64,000 nt of DNA from Desulfobacula sp. (GTDB lineage: Bacteria; Desulfobacterota; Desulfobacteria; Desulfobacterales; Desulfobacteraceae), in NCBI GenBank assembly GCA_018645325.1, contig JABGOU010000017.1, positions 1 to 64,000 on the forward strand, in the 5' to 3' direction. The notes under the pieces are model-generated. The model was not told where the DNA came from. It saw only the letters and a list, made by a program, of their open reading frames with translations, and ran no database searches. The position numbers and the translations under genes were made by a program. Within the stretch, counting starts at the first letter, position 1, and every line of letters begins with the position of its first letter. Positions 50,064-60,272 of the stretch are shown piece by piece.

Positions 50064-52529
50064 TCAGGCTTTAATCCTTTTCATTTCAGGATCATAGAAA
50101 GGCTTAAGAGACACTTTGGCCGGATAAATTGTCCCGGCAATATTAATTTCCCATTTCCCTTTGTCAATATAATCCTGATCAACGGGTTCATCTGCCTCGA
50201 TCATAAACAATCCAACTGCGCCACCAAGGGTGTAGCCATAAGAGCCGGATCTGACATAGCCTGCCGCCTTTCCATTCCTGCTGACAACTTCAGCGTGGAA
50301 GATCAATGGTTCAGGGTCTTTTACCATCACCTGGGCCAGACGTCTTGTCATTCCTTTCTGGGACTTTTTCTTAATACAGGCCTCTTTGCCGATAAATCCG
50401 GCTGGTTTGTCTAATTTAATGGTAAAGCCCAGCCCTGTTTCGTAAGGGTCATCCATATTGTCCATGTCATGACCATAATCTCTATACCCTTTTTCCATTC
50501 TTAAACTGCCAAGCGCCTTCAGACCTGCGTGACAAAGACCAAATTTTCCCCCGGCTTCAACAATAGTGTCATACACATGGACAGCCTGTTCCGTGGGAAT
50601 ATAGAGTTCATAACCCAGTTCACCCAGATAGGTCATCCTGACACAAATGGCACGTCCGTATCCAATGGCAATTTCCTGTACGTGTCTATAAGGGAAGGCC
50701 TCATTTGAAACATCTGAAGGTGTGATGGACTGCAAAAGCTCACGTGATTTGGGCCCCTGAATATTTAGTTGAGCATAGGCCGATGTCATATCCGTAACAA
50801 AGGCATGGGCATCAGCCGGAATATGCCGCTTTAACCAGGTTTCAGCATGGCGGTGCATGGTATCTGTAACAACAACCAGAAATTTTTCTTGTTCCAGCTT
50901 TGCAACCGTGAGATCTGCTTCAAGTTTACCATCCTCATTCAGCCAGGGCGTATAGGTAATCTGGTTAAGTTTGCCATCAACCTCGTTTGCTGAAATATAA
51001 TTCAGCACTTTGCCGGCATCCCTGCCCTGGACGTAAAATTTTGACATAAAGGACATGTCCATAATGATCACGTTCTCACGGGCAGCCTTATGCTCTTTTT
51101 CCCAGTAGGCAAACCAGTCAGCTTTACCCCAGGAATGGTTTTCAATTTTGGCTTGTTTTCCTTTAGGCGCAAACCAGTCTGCACCTTCCCAGCCGCTGAC
51201 ATCCTTAAAATAAGCGCCCTGATCTTTTAAACGATCATAAACAGCAGATTTTTTAGCTCCCCTGGCCGTGATCATGGATTTATAAGGATAATGGGCTTTA
51301 TATACCGTACCAAGGGATTCAACAGTTCTATGCTTTCTATATTCAGGGTTATTCTGAAAGGTGTGCAGGCGATCAATATTAAAGCCTGTAATATCGACAT
51401 CGGGTTTTCCGTTCATGATCCAGTGGGCCATCATCTTTCCCAAACCCGGGCCCATGATAATGCCGACGGAATTTAATCCTGCAGTCACAAAATAATTTTT
51501 CAACTCAGGAGCTTCACCAATGATGGCCGAAAGATCAGCCGTAAAACTTTCCGGGCCGCAGAAAAATTTCTTAATACCCAGTTCTTTGGTTATGGGCACC
51601 CTTGACATGGCTTTTTCCAGAAAAGGTCCCATTCGATCCCAGTCCGGTTCAATCTCGCCAAAGGAAAAGGTATTGGGAACATGTTTGATTTTCCATGGGG
51701 CACATACGGGTTCAAAAAGGCCGATCATAAGCCCGCCCACTTCTTCCCGATAATATCCATAGTGAGACGGGTCTTCCAAAACCGGCATATTTTTCGGGAT
51801 ATTGTCGATCTCTTCTGTGATCAGATAATAATGCTCCGCTGCCTGGTTGGGGATATTAATGCCGTCAACCTCTCCTATCTGCCTTGCCCACATTCCTGCA
51901 CAATTGACAACAACATCAGCCGCAATATCCCCATGGTCGGTTTTTACTCCAGCAACCTCACCGTTCTTTTTGATAACACGGGTTGCAGATACCCCTTCAA
52001 TGATATTGACACCCTGATTCCTTGCACCCTTGGCCAAAGCAATGGTGGCGTCCACAGGATTGACCCGCCCATCCTCTTTTACATAAAACCCTGCCAGAAG
52101 ATCATCCACCTGGGCTAAAGGGAAGAGGTCCTTGATCTCTTTTGGTGAAATTTCATTTACATCAATACCGCAGTATCGGTTAAATGCCGCCACCCGGCGA
52201 TATTCTTCCAACCGGTCTTTGTTGCTTGCCGCTTCAATAAAGCCAACGGGCTTAAAACCTGTTGTCAATCCCGTCTCAGCTTCCAGACTATTATAAAGAT
52301 CCCGGCCATAAAGGCGCATTTCACAGGCTGTTTCAGACAAAGAACCAAATGTCACCATCAGTCCTGCTGCATGCCAGGTAGTTCCCGAGGTTAATTCATC
52401 CCGCTCTAAAAGCACCACGTCTTTGCAGCCCATATGGCCCAGATGATAGGCAATTGAACAGCCGATGATACCACCACCGATGATGACAACTTTCGCTTGT
52501 TTGGGTAAGTTTATATTTTTTTTATTCAT
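50064..52529 (-). CDS. Dimethylglycine/sarcosine dehydrogenase-like flavoprotein with GcvT domain
   Basis: The 821-residue protein starts at 52529 (AAGGAAAA ahead of ATG); an upstream-extended frame would run through a hairpin repeat. The N-terminal DAO domain has VVIIGGGIIGCSIAYHLG and SGTTWHAAGLM, where the His corresponds to the covalent FAD site of dimethylglycine dehydrogenases. An FAO_M domain follows (about 370-430). The C-terminal GcvT-like half (from about 430, MSFMSKFYVQGRDAGKVLNYI, GYRDYGHDMDNMDDPYETGLGF) should pass the C1 unit to tetrahydrofolate. Downstream of pyrrolysine mttB, it probably oxidises dimethylglycine or sarcosine from betaine breakdown. Substrate choice is inferred. 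Confidence 0.88.
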   Translation of the reverse strand: MNKKNINLPKQAKVVIIGGGIIGCSIAYHLGHMGCKDVVLLERDELTSGTTWHAAGLMVTFGSLSETACEMRLYGRDLYNSLEAETGLTTGFKPVGFIEAASNKDRLEEYRRVAAFNRYCGIDVNEISPKEIKDLFPLAQVDDLLAGFYVKEDGRVNPVDATIALAKGARNQGVNIIEGVSATRVIKKNGEVAGVKTDHGDIAADVVVNCAGMWARQIGEVDGINIPNQAAEHYYLITEEIDNIPKNMPVLEDPSHYGYYREEVGGLMIGLFEPVCAPWKIKHVPNTFSFGEIEPDWDRMGPFLEKAMSRVPITKELGIKKFFCGPESFTADLSAIIGEAPELKNYFVTAGLNSVGIIMGPGLGKMMAHWIMNGKPDVDITGFNIDRLHTFQNNPEYRKHRTVESLGTVYKAHYPYKSMITARGAKKSAVYDRLKDQGAYFKDVSGWEGADWFAPKGKQAKIENHSWGKADWFAYWEKEHKAARENVIIMDMSFMSKFYVQGRDAGKVLNYISANEVDGKLNQITYTPWLNEDGKLEADLTVAKLEQEKFLVVVTDTMHRHAETWLKRHIPADAHAFVTDMTSAYAQLNIQGPKSRELLQSITPSDVSNEAFPYRHVQEIAIGYGRAICVRMTYLGELGYELYIPTEQAVHVYDTIVEAGGKFGLCHAGLKALGSLRMEKGYRDYGHDMDNMDDPYETGLGFTIKLDKPAGFIGKEACIKKKSQKGMTRRLAQVMVKDPEPLIFHAEVVSRNGKAAGYVRSGSYGYTLGGAVGLFMIEADEPVDQDYIDKGKWEINIAGTIYPAKVSLKPFYDPEMKRIKA

Positions 52530-52548
52530 TGATTTTCCTTTCGCATAC

Positions 52549-52612
52549 GGGGTCAGGCTTCGCTTATTGTGGTTATTGAAATCAATAACCACAATAAGCG
52601 AAGCCTGACCCC
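52549..52612. repeat. 64-nt perfect hairpin repeat, copy 1
   Basis: Two 31-base arms pair perfectly around the loop AA, with the outer arm GGGGTCAGGCTTCGCTTATT and inner part GTGGTTATTGA. It lies between the mttB stop and the start of the flavoprotein gene. A second copy of the same length with the same twelve outer bases is at 61702. GGGGTCAG-ended hairpins of this kind are typical REP-like substrates of Y1 (RAYT) transposases, none of which is seen in the window. On the plus strand T residues follow. Confidence 0.85.
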
Positions 52613-52620
52613 TTTTTTTG

Positions 52621-54087
52621 TTAAATCCCCATTTGTTTTTCCGTTTCCACAACAATGGACCGGATCTTTGCAAGTACATCATCTGAAAGCTTTTCCGGTT
52701 TATGATTTTCCAGGATATATCTGACCTTTTCCATGGCTCTGTCATAAGCTGACATTGCACCTGCCTTTTCCCAGGTTCCCCTCATTTTGCGATCAATCAA
52801 TTCAGGTTTAGACTGGCTCCTCATATGTTTGAATGTGTGTTCGTGCATGAGATAATCCCCGCCCGGTCCCACCTCCTTGATAGGATCAATGGCAAGTGTC
52901 TCGTCATTTACAGGAACACCCTCAATTGTATGTTTAATCATACGAGCAAATTCACAATCTAAAACCAGCTGGCCGTAATCAAAAGTGATGCCGCTTTCAA
53001 GCATCCCGGCCCCATAAATCATATTGGCACCTGCCAATGCGGGTATAAGTCCGGTAAGGGTTTTTTCATGGCCAGTCTGGGTATCTGATATTTTACTGTC
53101 GCCCTACTGCCCGGCCACATAGCTTGGCAGGGCATAATATCGGGCAAGACGCGCCACTGCACCACTTATCACCGCACACTCAGGTGTGCCCACACTGGCT
53201 GAGGCAAGTTTTAAATCCATTGCAGTGGTGGAGCTTCCGTAAATAACAGGGGTTCCTCTCCGGGTAAGCTGTGCCAGCGTGATTCCGGAAAGAATTTCCG
53301 CATTATGATTCACAAGGGTGCCTGCCAGAGTTACAGGGGCTGTCCCGCCGGCCATGGCCATGGATAAAATATTACAGACCACATTGTTTTTCGCAGCTTC
53401 CATGATGATTTCACAACAGTCGGAAATCAGTTTTAACGGGCTCACAGGACAGGTTGTAAAAGAAACAAGAGGGCGTTTTTTAAATTCATTTACACCGCCG
53501 GCAATGGCTTCACCCATTTTAATGATTTTCTTTAAAAACTTACCGTTCCCCGGACCAAAAGCACAATGTTTTGTGGTATGGGTCAGATAAGCTTCAGCAT
53601 TGTGAAGGGGTACCGTATTCTGATTGACATCATGAGCACCAAGGGCTTTTTCGCAAAAATCAATTTCAGGAAGCGCATCAATTACTCTGGCGGAATCAAT
53701 CAAGTCTGATTTTACAGGACTTCTATTTTCTCCTGTATATGGATCATTTACCATGACGCCTTCACTGAAATTGGTAAAATAAACCCGGGTGGTTTCCAGA
53801 ACAATATCATGTCTGGGGTCACGGCCATACAGCACAACCTTGGGAGGCGCAGACCGAATGGCATCTTCCACCATTATTGGTGGAATCTTTACAATTTTTG
53901 TATCACGGTGAACAACAGCTCCACCCTCTTCAAAAAGATCCAGGGCATTTTCATCTTCCACAAAAATGCCTGTTTCATTGAGCACTTCAAGGGTTCCATA
54001 GTGAATCTCTTCCAGTTCATCATCTGTCAGAATATTGAGACTCAATCCGGATCCAAGCTGCCTTCCCGCATGAAAATTACGTTTCAT
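52621..54087 (-). CDS. mttB: Trimethylamine methyltransferase MttB with in-frame amber (pyrrolysine) codon
   Basis: Two frames in the same phase, 54087-53107 and 53103-52621, are separated only by TAG at 53104-53106. Text across it is PSYVAGQ-TAG-GDSKISDTQTGHEKTLTGLIPAL, as in archaeal MttB around its pyrrolysine. Counted from ATG 54087 (GAGGT upstream) the amber is codon 328 of 488 residues; in Methanosarcina the residue is near 334. MttB moves a methyl group from trimethylamine to its corrinoid protein. Length and all downstream motifs are intact, so this is read-through, not decay. No pyl genes or corrinoid-protein gene are in the window. Confidence 0.93.
53104..53106 (-). other. Amber codon probably decoded as pyrrolysine
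   Basis: TAG on the minus strand interrupts mttB at the catalytic site position. It lies within a conserved block, and the frame continues unchanged for 160 codons on the other side. The residue would form an adduct with the methylamine substrate in the known enzyme. It requires pylT and pylS elsewhere in the genome. Confidence 0.9.
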
Positions 54088-54185
54088 TTGGTTTTTACCT
54101 CGCAACTATCTGGTTAATAATTTTAAGATCTCCATTTTCAAATGGTTGAAATAAAGACTCTTTTTACTTTATGTAAAAAAAATAT

Positions 54186-54209
54186 ATGTTACTACTGTCA
54201 GGGTAACAT
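54186..54209. promoter_or_regulatory. Candidate operator in the mttB-trmB divergent region
   Basis: The perfect inverted repeat ATGTTAC-N10-GTAACAT lies about midway between divergent mttB and the TrmB-type regulator gene. Arms of seven bases one helical turn and a half apart fit a dimeric winged-helix regulator. The 243-base region is otherwise AT-rich with no clear promoter boxes. Confidence 0.45.
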
Positions 54210-54330
54210 TATTCTTGTTTTTTATTAACAAACTCTCTATATTTATGTCAAGTTCAAAACAATCTATGGAATGTAAAAAGAGGGGAATAATACAGCCGGC
54301 TCTTTTCTATACGCCGGACCAAAGGTTTTT

Positions 54331-55119
54331 ATGGTAAAATTAAATACACAATTAAAACTTGGACTGTCGGATTATGCACTTACCGCCTATATTTCTCTGA
54401 CATCCAACCACCCGGTTAACGGTTCCCAGCTCAGCCGTCAGTCCGGAATCCCCCGTGCCAGGATATATGATGTTTTAGAAACATTAATTGCCAAAGGTTT
54501 TGTTATTGAGTCCAGCAAAAGTATGTACACACCCATTCCTTCCGAAGAATTTATTGGAAGGCTGCGCCAGGATTTTGAAGCCGTATTATCTTCCCTTGAA
54601 AAAAAAATCAAAAAAGCCCGACAAAAACCAGAAATTGATGTCATCTGGACAATAAAAGGATATTCCGCTGCAATGGGCAAGGCTAAAGAGATGATAAATA
54701 ATGCAAAAATAGAAATTTATATCAGGTTATCGCCAAAAGAAGGGCATTATCTGGATTCAAAGCTATTGGCAGCCGAGTTGCGAGGTGTACAGGTCAAATA
54801 TATTGCCATGGCACCTATCCCTCAAAAATTTAAATTTCAAATAATTCATCCTTGCCCTGAACCTTGCGAACAGGATTCAACAACAAGATTTTTTGATATT
54901 GTTGTTGATAAAGAAGAAATTTTATGTGGAATGTTTATTGAGGGAGATGATGAAGGCTCAGTTATCAACTGGGGTCAAAATAAAAGGTTTGTATTGTCCG
55001 GCAGAGACAGCCTGCGACATGATTTTTTCCATTATTTTCTTCATAAGATCCAGAACGAAAAAAAAATACTCACCCGTAAAGAAAATCTTCTTTACGAATT
55101 TATCCAGAAAGATATTTAG
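54331..55119 (+). CDS. TrmB-family transcriptional regulator
   Basis: The 262-residue protein has an N-terminal TrmB winged helix (about 10-75; LGLSDYALTAYISLTSNHPVNGSQLSRQSGIPRARIYDVLETL). A coiled coil (SSLEKKIKKARQK) and a phospholipase-D-like ligand domain (IEIYIRLSPKEGHYLDSKLL) follow. TrmB proteins respond to sugars or other small molecules and are common in methylamine gene neighbourhoods of anaerobes. It is divergent from mttB with a shared palindrome, so it probably controls mttB and the flavoprotein gene. Stop codon TAG. Confidence 0.88.
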   Translation: MVKLNTQLKLGLSDYALTAYISLTSNHPVNGSQLSRQSGIPRARIYDVLETLIAKGFVIESSKSMYTPIPSEEFIGRLRQDFEAVLSSLEKKIKKARQKPEIDVIWTIKGYSAAMGKAKEMINNAKIEIYIRLSPKEGHYLDSKLLAAELRGVQVKYIAMAPIPQKFKFQIIHPCPEPCEQDSTTRFFDIVVDKEEILCGMFIEGDDEGSVINWGQNKRFVLSGRDSLRHDFFHYFLHKIQNEKKILTRKENLLYEFIQKDI

Positions 55120-55310
55120 AAACATTTAGTTTCACTATCAATCTTGTGCAAGATTTTTGGCCCTGGACAGGTCAAAAAAGATATTGGTAATTTACTATTG
55201 CCAGGAATGCAAAAAAACATTAGATATAATATAAAATTTTCAATTTCCTTTTTTTTATTAATTGACTCCTCAATTTCTTTTTCTTTATTAATTTACATGG
55301 GAGGTTTATT

Positions 55311-57209
55311 TTGCAGCAATATTGCCCATTAGAAGGGTTTAAAATTTTTAACAAACCTGAGTGGATTGATCAAAAGGTCAGCGATCGACTTGCGGTAAAT
55401 TATTGGATACTTGGCGAGTCTGTTGTCTATGCAAGACCAAAAGGATTTTCTGACTTGCCGGGAGTTAAAAATGCAATGGCTTTAAATGAGGATGTTGCAT
55501 CTTTTGTGTCATCGGGAAAAAATCCTTACATCCAAATCGAAGATTATTTATTTTTAAAAGGTTCTAGTTCTAAAGCAAGAAAATACTTTATTGAGAAAAT
55601 CAATAAAGACAATCGCAGGAAATCCATAATTTTCTGTAATACAACTCTTCCATTTAACGTTGCAATTAAACTGGCGCAAAAATTCAATACAACTAAAAAA
55701 TATGTTCATGTTGCTAAAAATTATAAAGATGCAATTGGGCATGCGAAAACACTATCTGATTATGTGCAAAAACCGGTTGACCCTCTAATTTCAAATATAT
55801 TGGAAAATTATAATTATAATGGCAATTCATTATCACCGGTTGAGATACAATCTGAAAAAAACTGGCAAATCAAAACCCCTGAATTTTCAAATCATGCTCT
55901 TGTAATCAATAAAAATATTTTACATTCAACATCCACTGGATTTTTAAGATCAAATCATATACCGCTAGTTGATAAGATGCGTTATCAATGCCTTAGCGAT
56001 TTGCCGGAAAATTCCAGCTTGGACTACATCATTATAAACGGCGGCGAATTAAAAGGCACCAGCCGATCAGCAAGATTTAAATTCATGCAGTCATTAAAGG
56101 AATGGCACAAGAAGTTTCCATTTCAAATGTATATTACCTACAATGCAAATATATTTACCCGGACTGCATTCCATATAGCAGGAACGGTGATGCCTTTTAA
56201 ATTGAGAGTCGCACAAAATCTAAAGCATGCACTAAAATTGGTTCATGATGATCAAAAAAAATCTTTACCCATAGAAATAAAAGAAACAAAAGCCGCTCCA
56301 ATAGACCAAAGAGATATTGAGAACCTGCTCGCTATGATAGGTAACATGAATTGGGAGGTTGAAGGATTTGAAAATTCTTTTAAAATATCTGAGGATCACC
56401 CATTTTTCTACGTTTATCAATCTATCAAGTTGATTAAAGAAGAACTGGATGATCTTTTTGCCGACAGGACTAGGCTTGAAGCTCAATTGCAACAATCTCA
56501 AAAAATGGAATCCATCGGAACCCTGTCCGGAGGCATTGCCCATGATTTTAATAATATTATGGGTATTATTCTTGGAAACACTGAGCTTGCCTTAGAAGAT
56601 GTTCCTGAGTCAAACCCTTCTTATAAGTACCTTAGCGAGATTAAAAAAGCAAGTTTGAGGGCTTCCAATATTGTAAAGCAGCTTTTAAGCTTTAGCCGCA
56701 AGACCCATCATAAACCGCAAATCATTCAAATTGCTACGCACATTAAAGATTCACTCAAATTTTTGCGATCAACTATTCCAACTCTTATAAATATTGAGCA
56801 GAATATTTTAATATCGGATGAAACCATTCTTGCAGACCCAATTCAAATCAACCAGATCGTCATGAACCTGTGCCTCAATGCTTCCCATGCCATGGAACAA
56901 ACCGGGGGAACCCTTACCCTTTCCATTGAAAAAGTGATTCTAGATGATCATTCAGTCAAAGACTATTCTGGTTTGAAGAGTGGTGATCATGTCAAGATAA
57001 TGATAGGCGACACAGGCCCGGGTATAGATCCCAAATTCATTGACAAAATTTTTGATCCCTATTTTACAACCAAGGAAATAGGAAAAGGTTCTGGCATGGG
57101 CCTGGCCGTGGTGCACGGTATCGTCAAGAATCACAATGGCGCGATCAGCGTTGAAAGTAGCCCAGGTAAAGGGTGTAAATTCAATATACTTTTTCCTATG
57201 ACAAAATAA
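55311..57209 (+). CDS. Soluble histidine kinase with unassigned N-terminal sensor
   Basis: The 632-residue protein starts at TTG, with GGGAGG seven bases upstream. The first 340 residues (FKIFNKPEWIDQKVSDRLAV, SSKARKYFIEKINKDN, DYIIINGGELKGTS) form a sensor-like part found in kinases of this group, and I cannot name it. HisKA follows (QQSQKMESIGTLSGGIAHDF, His near 409), then HATPase (NLCLNASHAMEQ, DTGPGID, GSGMGLAVV). No receiver is attached. The kinase half is nearly the same as that at 46174, whose gene retains a receiver; the two are recent paralogues. It lies between the TrmB regulator and the ABC genes. Confidence 0.82.
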   Translation: MQQYCPLEGFKIFNKPEWIDQKVSDRLAVNYWILGESVVYARPKGFSDLPGVKNAMALNEDVASFVSSGKNPYIQIEDYLFLKGSSSKARKYFIEKINKDNRRKSIIFCNTTLPFNVAIKLAQKFNTTKKYVHVAKNYKDAIGHAKTLSDYVQKPVDPLISNILENYNYNGNSLSPVEIQSEKNWQIKTPEFSNHALVINKNILHSTSTGFLRSNHIPLVDKMRYQCLSDLPENSSLDYIIINGGELKGTSRSARFKFMQSLKEWHKKFPFQMYITYNANIFTRTAFHIAGTVMPFKLRVAQNLKHALKLVHDDQKKSLPIEIKETKAAPIDQRDIENLLAMIGNMNWEVEGFENSFKISEDHPFFYVYQSIKLIKEELDDLFADRTRLEAQLQQSQKMESIGTLSGGIAHDFNNIMGIILGNTELALEDVPESNPSYKYLSEIKKASLRASNIVKQLLSFSRKTHHKPQIIQIATHIKDSLKFLRSTIPTLINIEQNILISDETILADPIQINQIVMNLCLNASHAMEQTGGTLTLSIEKVILDDHSVKDYSGLKSGDHVKIMIGDTGPGIDPKFIDKIFDPYFTTKEIGKGSGMGLAVVHGIVKNHNGAISVESSPGKGCKFNILFPMTK

Positions 57210-57495
57210 AATCCAATTATTGATACCCAATGCAAGGCGACAAGAAGTGACGAAAGAGGCCTAAGTCATACTCCCCAGGGAGGAACGACCGCAGTCAACG
57301 TAGCAGGTGGTACCTTGATGAAGGATCAGGGAACAAGTTTTAAAATCCCTTGACATCTGAAGGTGTTCTTTATACGTATCTTGGTTAGTAAAAACTACTC
57401 GGCCATTGATGTTTGTAATAAATTTAAAAGAACACTCCCGTAACAATTTGTTCCGGGATAATAAAAATCAATAGAAGATGAACAGGAGATTAATC

Positions 57496-58347
57496 ATGAA
57501 AAAAATGTTTCAAATCTGGGCTATGATCTCAGTGGTATTTCTTTTTTTTGCAGGCAATGCCATTGCTGGAAAATCCGCTCTTGAAGAAATCTATGCGGCC
57601 AAGACAATCGTTGTATCTACAGATGCCAACTACGCACCCCAAAGCTTTCTAAATGATAAAGGGGAGTTGGAAGGATTTGATGTCAGCGTTGCAAAGGAAG
57701 TTGCTAAAAGACTTGGAGTAAAGGTAAAATTCATTACCCCTGACTGGGATCTCATCACAGCCGGGAAATGGGGAAAACGATGGGATATTTCCATTGGATC
57801 CATGACCCCTACCAAGGAAAGAAAAAATGCTCTTTTGTTCACCCTGCCCTATTATAGTTCTCCAGCTCAGTTTGCCATTCATAAAGATAACACTGACATA
57901 AAAACTTTGGCTGATCTTGCGGGCAAACGAATTGGAATTGCCGGTGAAACAACCAATGAAAGATATCTTCAAAGAGATCTTTCCATTGAAGATGTTAAAA
58001 TTGTTTATCAGGACTGGAAACCAGGCAAGCTTCAAACCTATCCTACTGATGCCAATCACATAGAAGATTTATCCCTTGGAGACGGGCTGAGACTGGATGC
58101 AATTTTTTCTTCCAAACAAACCATTGCCGAGGCTATCCGTTCCGGATGCGGCAAAGGCTGCCCCATGAAAATGATAGGAGAACCTCCCTATTATGAACCC
58201 CTTAGTTTTGCCCTGGATAAAAGCCGGGCCAACAGCCAGACCCTGGTTGACAAACTCAACGAAGTTATAAAATCCATGAATGAAGACGGTACTTTGGTCA
58301 AGCTGTCTGAAAAATTCTATGGGACCAATTTGATCCCAAAATTATAA
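57496..58347 (+). CDS. Polar amino-acid-type ABC transporter binding protein
   Basis: The 283-residue exported protein starts at 57496, set by AGGAG seven bases upstream. The signal peptide (MFQIWAMISVVFLFFAGNAIA) precedes a family 3 binding fold: TIVVSTDANYAPQSFLNDKGELEGFDVSVAKEVAKRLG, ISIGSMTPTKERKNALLFTLPYY, LAGKRIGIAGETTNERYL. It serves the permease and ATPase that follow. The next genes include an MttB homologue, so a betaine-like amino acid is an attractive ligand, but this is inference. A long imperfect palindrome separates it from the permease gene. Confidence 0.88.
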   Translation: MKKMFQIWAMISVVFLFFAGNAIAGKSALEEIYAAKTIVVSTDANYAPQSFLNDKGELEGFDVSVAKEVAKRLGVKVKFITPDWDLITAGKWGKRWDISIGSMTPTKERKNALLFTLPYYSSPAQFAIHKDNTDIKTLADLAGKRIGIAGETTNERYLQRDLSIEDVKIVYQDWKPGKLQTYPTDANHIEDLSLGDGLRLDAIFSSKQTIAEAIRSGCGKGCPMKMIGEPPYYEPLSFALDKSRANSQTLVDKLNEVIKSMNEDGTLVKLSEKFYGTNLIPKL

Positions 58348-58392
58348 AATAAGAACCTTGAAGCGGTTTTTGATAAGGACCGCAAATGAAAT

Positions 58393-58520
58393 AAGTTGAG
58401 CAGAAATAGCGCAGGATTTTGGCCCATATACAAGGCGCATTAAAGGTTGCATACTATACGTATTCGGCCTTTGATGCAACAAAGTAGATGGGCCAAAAGA
58501 CAAGCAATTTCGTTCAAGTT
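58393..58520. repeat. Long imperfect palindrome between binding protein and permease genes
   Basis: Outer parts AAGTTGAGCAGAAATAG and CAATTTCGTTCAAGTT, then TTTTGGCCCAT against ATGGGCCAAAA, then GGTTGCAT against ATGCAAC, pair across about 128 bases. A looser version with CAAGGCGAC and GTAGCAGGTGG is at about 57225-57310. These look like extragenic palindromes that can fold in RNA. They may lower expression of permease and ATPase relative to binding protein. Confidence 0.55.
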
Positions 58521-58618
58521 ATAAACTTTGTGGTCCTAAGCCAGAATACATGGATTATTGGAGACCGCTTCTTTCTTTCCTTTATCAAGTCCCACCATTA
58601 AGATATAAGGAGCAGTGA

Positions 58619-59485
58619 ATGATGGCCAAGACAATGCACCCTGGAGCAGCCGGCATTCCTCTGGAAGCCCAACAGGTCCTACAGCAAATTGAAACAAAAA
58701 AAACGAAATACAAACGAAATATGGCTATTGCTTTTGCTGTTTTGTTTGTTTTTATGATAACCGGCCTTATTGTTCTGGGACTTGATTTTAAGTTCATGGC
58801 AAAATGGCTTCCCTTTATCCTTGCCGGAAGCGGTTATACATTTCTGGTAGCCTTTCTGGCCATATCCCTGGCCTGCATTCTTGCTGTGGTGGGAGCTCTG
58901 GGCCGGCTTTCAAAAAACCCTATTTTTAACAGTATCGCCACATCCTATGTATCCCTTATTCGAGGAACTCCTCTTCTGGTCCAGATTTACATGTGGTATC
59001 TGGCTCTGCCTCAGATAGGCAAAGCTCTGGAAGGGTATGGTATTCCTGGTATTCAGCGCCTCTTAACACTTCCTGCTGTGCCGGCAGGTATCCTGGCCCT
59101 TGGGGTCTGTTATGGTGCCTATATGACGGAAACCGTTCGTGCCGGTATCCAGTCCATAAAAATCGGTCAGACTGAAGCTGCAAAAGCTTTGGGCATGACC
59201 ACTTCCCAGACCATGAAAAGGATAATTTTTCCCCAGGCATTACGGGTAATTATTCCACCGGTTTCCAATGAGTTTATTGCCATGATCAAGGATTCTTCCA
59301 TGGTTTCTCTTATGGGGGTGTGGGAGATGTCCTATAGGGCACTAAAGATTGGAAGACGTCATTTCCAATCCCTTGAGATGCTGATCATGGTGGCATTTAT
59401 TTACTGGATCATGTGCGTTCTTTTACAATTTTGCCAGGAAAAAATTGAAAAACACATGGCCCGGGGCGACAGGAGGATATCATGA
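58619..59485 (+). CDS. Polar amino-acid-type ABC transporter permease
   Basis: The 288-residue membrane protein of the HisM/GlnP class has an N-terminal cytoplasmic stretch of about 35 residues ([20 protein letters not shown]), then about five helices. [23 protein letters not shown] and [23 protein letters not shown] are recognisable. The EAA loop is [31 protein letters not shown] near 183-213. AAGGAG is placed before the ATG pair at 58619. The stop overlaps the ATPase start by four bases (ATGA). Confidence 0.92.
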   Translation: MMAKTMHPGAAGIPLEAQQVLQQIETKKTKYKRNMAIAFAVLFVFMITGLIVLGLDFKFMAKWLPFILAGSGYTFLVAFLAISLACILAVVGALGRLSKNPIFNSIATSYVSLIRGTPLLVQIYMWYLALPQIGKALEGYGIPGIQRLLTLPAVPAGILALGVCYGAYMTETVRAGIQSIKIGQTEAAKALGMTTSQTMKRIIFPQALRVIIPPVSNEFIAMIKDSSMVSLMGVWEMSYRALKIGRRHFQSLEMLIMVAFIYWIMCVLLQFCQEKIEKHMARGDRRIS

Positions 59486-60246
59486 TGGAAAATTCAACTA
59501 CCATGGTAAAAATCACAAATGTTCACAAGGTGTTTGGTAAAAAACTTCATGTACTTTGCGGAATCAATCTTGAAGTGAAGAAAGGTGAGACTGTTGTTAT
59601 TCTTGGCGCTTCAGGTTCAGGAAAAAGTACGCTTTTGCGGTGCATCAATTTCCTTGAAGAACCAACGGCCGGAACTATTGAAGTAGATGGGATTACCATT
59701 ACTGCCGGCGAAGATGATAAGAAACGGGAGAATCATATTCTGGACATCCGTAAAAAAACAGGTATGTGTTTTCAGTCGTTTAATCTTTTCCCCCATATGA
59801 CAGTATTGGAAAACATTATTGAAGGACCCATAACCGTGCTGGGCCAGAAAAAAAAGCAGGCTGTTCTTTATGCTGAAGAACTTCTTGACTGGGTGGGACT
59901 GACTGAAAAACGCGAGGAACACCCTTCCCGTCTCTCCGGCGGCCAGCAGCAGCGGGTCGCCATTGCCAGAAGTCTTGCCATGAAGCCCAAAGTCATGCTG
60001 TTTGATGAGCCCACATCTGCACTGGACCCCGAACTTGTGGGTGAGGTAGTAGATGTGATGGAGCGTCTTGCCAAGGAAGGTATGACAATTATTGCAGTAA
60101 CACACGAAATGCATTTTGCCAGGGATGTGGCTGACCGAGTCCTGATTATGGACGAAGGGGTCTGGATCGAAGAAGGGACTCCGGAAAAAATTTTCAATAA
60201 TCCCGATCAAGAAAGAACCCGACAATTTCTGGCCCATATACTTTAG
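59482..60246 (+). CDS. Polar amino-acid-type ABC transporter ATPase
   Basis: The 254-residue GlnQ/HisP-type ATPase has Walker [10 protein letters not shown] near 38-46, a Q loop in [18 protein letters not shown], signature [13 protein letters not shown], Walker [20 protein letters not shown] and switch His in [13 protein letters not shown]. It completes the importer with the binding protein and permease. The next gene, an mttB homologue, begins 27 bases later on the same strand, so transporter and methyltransferase are one operon. Stop codon TAG. Confidence 0.95.
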   Translation: MMENSTTMVKITNVHKVFGKKLHVLCGINLEVKKGETVVILGASGSGKSTLLRCINFLEEPTAGTIEVDGITITAGEDDKKRENHILDIRKKTGMCFQSFNLFPHMTVLENIIEGPITVLGQKKKQAVLYAEELLDWVGLTEKREEHPSRLSGGQQQRVAIARSLAMKPKVMLFDEPTSALDPELVGEVVDVMERLAKEGMTIIAVTHEMHFARDVADRVLIMDEGVWIEEGTPEKIFNNPDQERTRQFLAHIL

Positions 60247-60272
60247 CCAAAAAACGGATTAAGGAAAACACC

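Noticed and set aside
52530..52760. 77-residue N-terminal extension of the dimethylglycine-dehydrogenase-like frame
   Set aside because: It runs through the hairpin repeat and the end of mttB, has no ribosome site, and the family N terminus begins just after the ATG at 52529, which has one.
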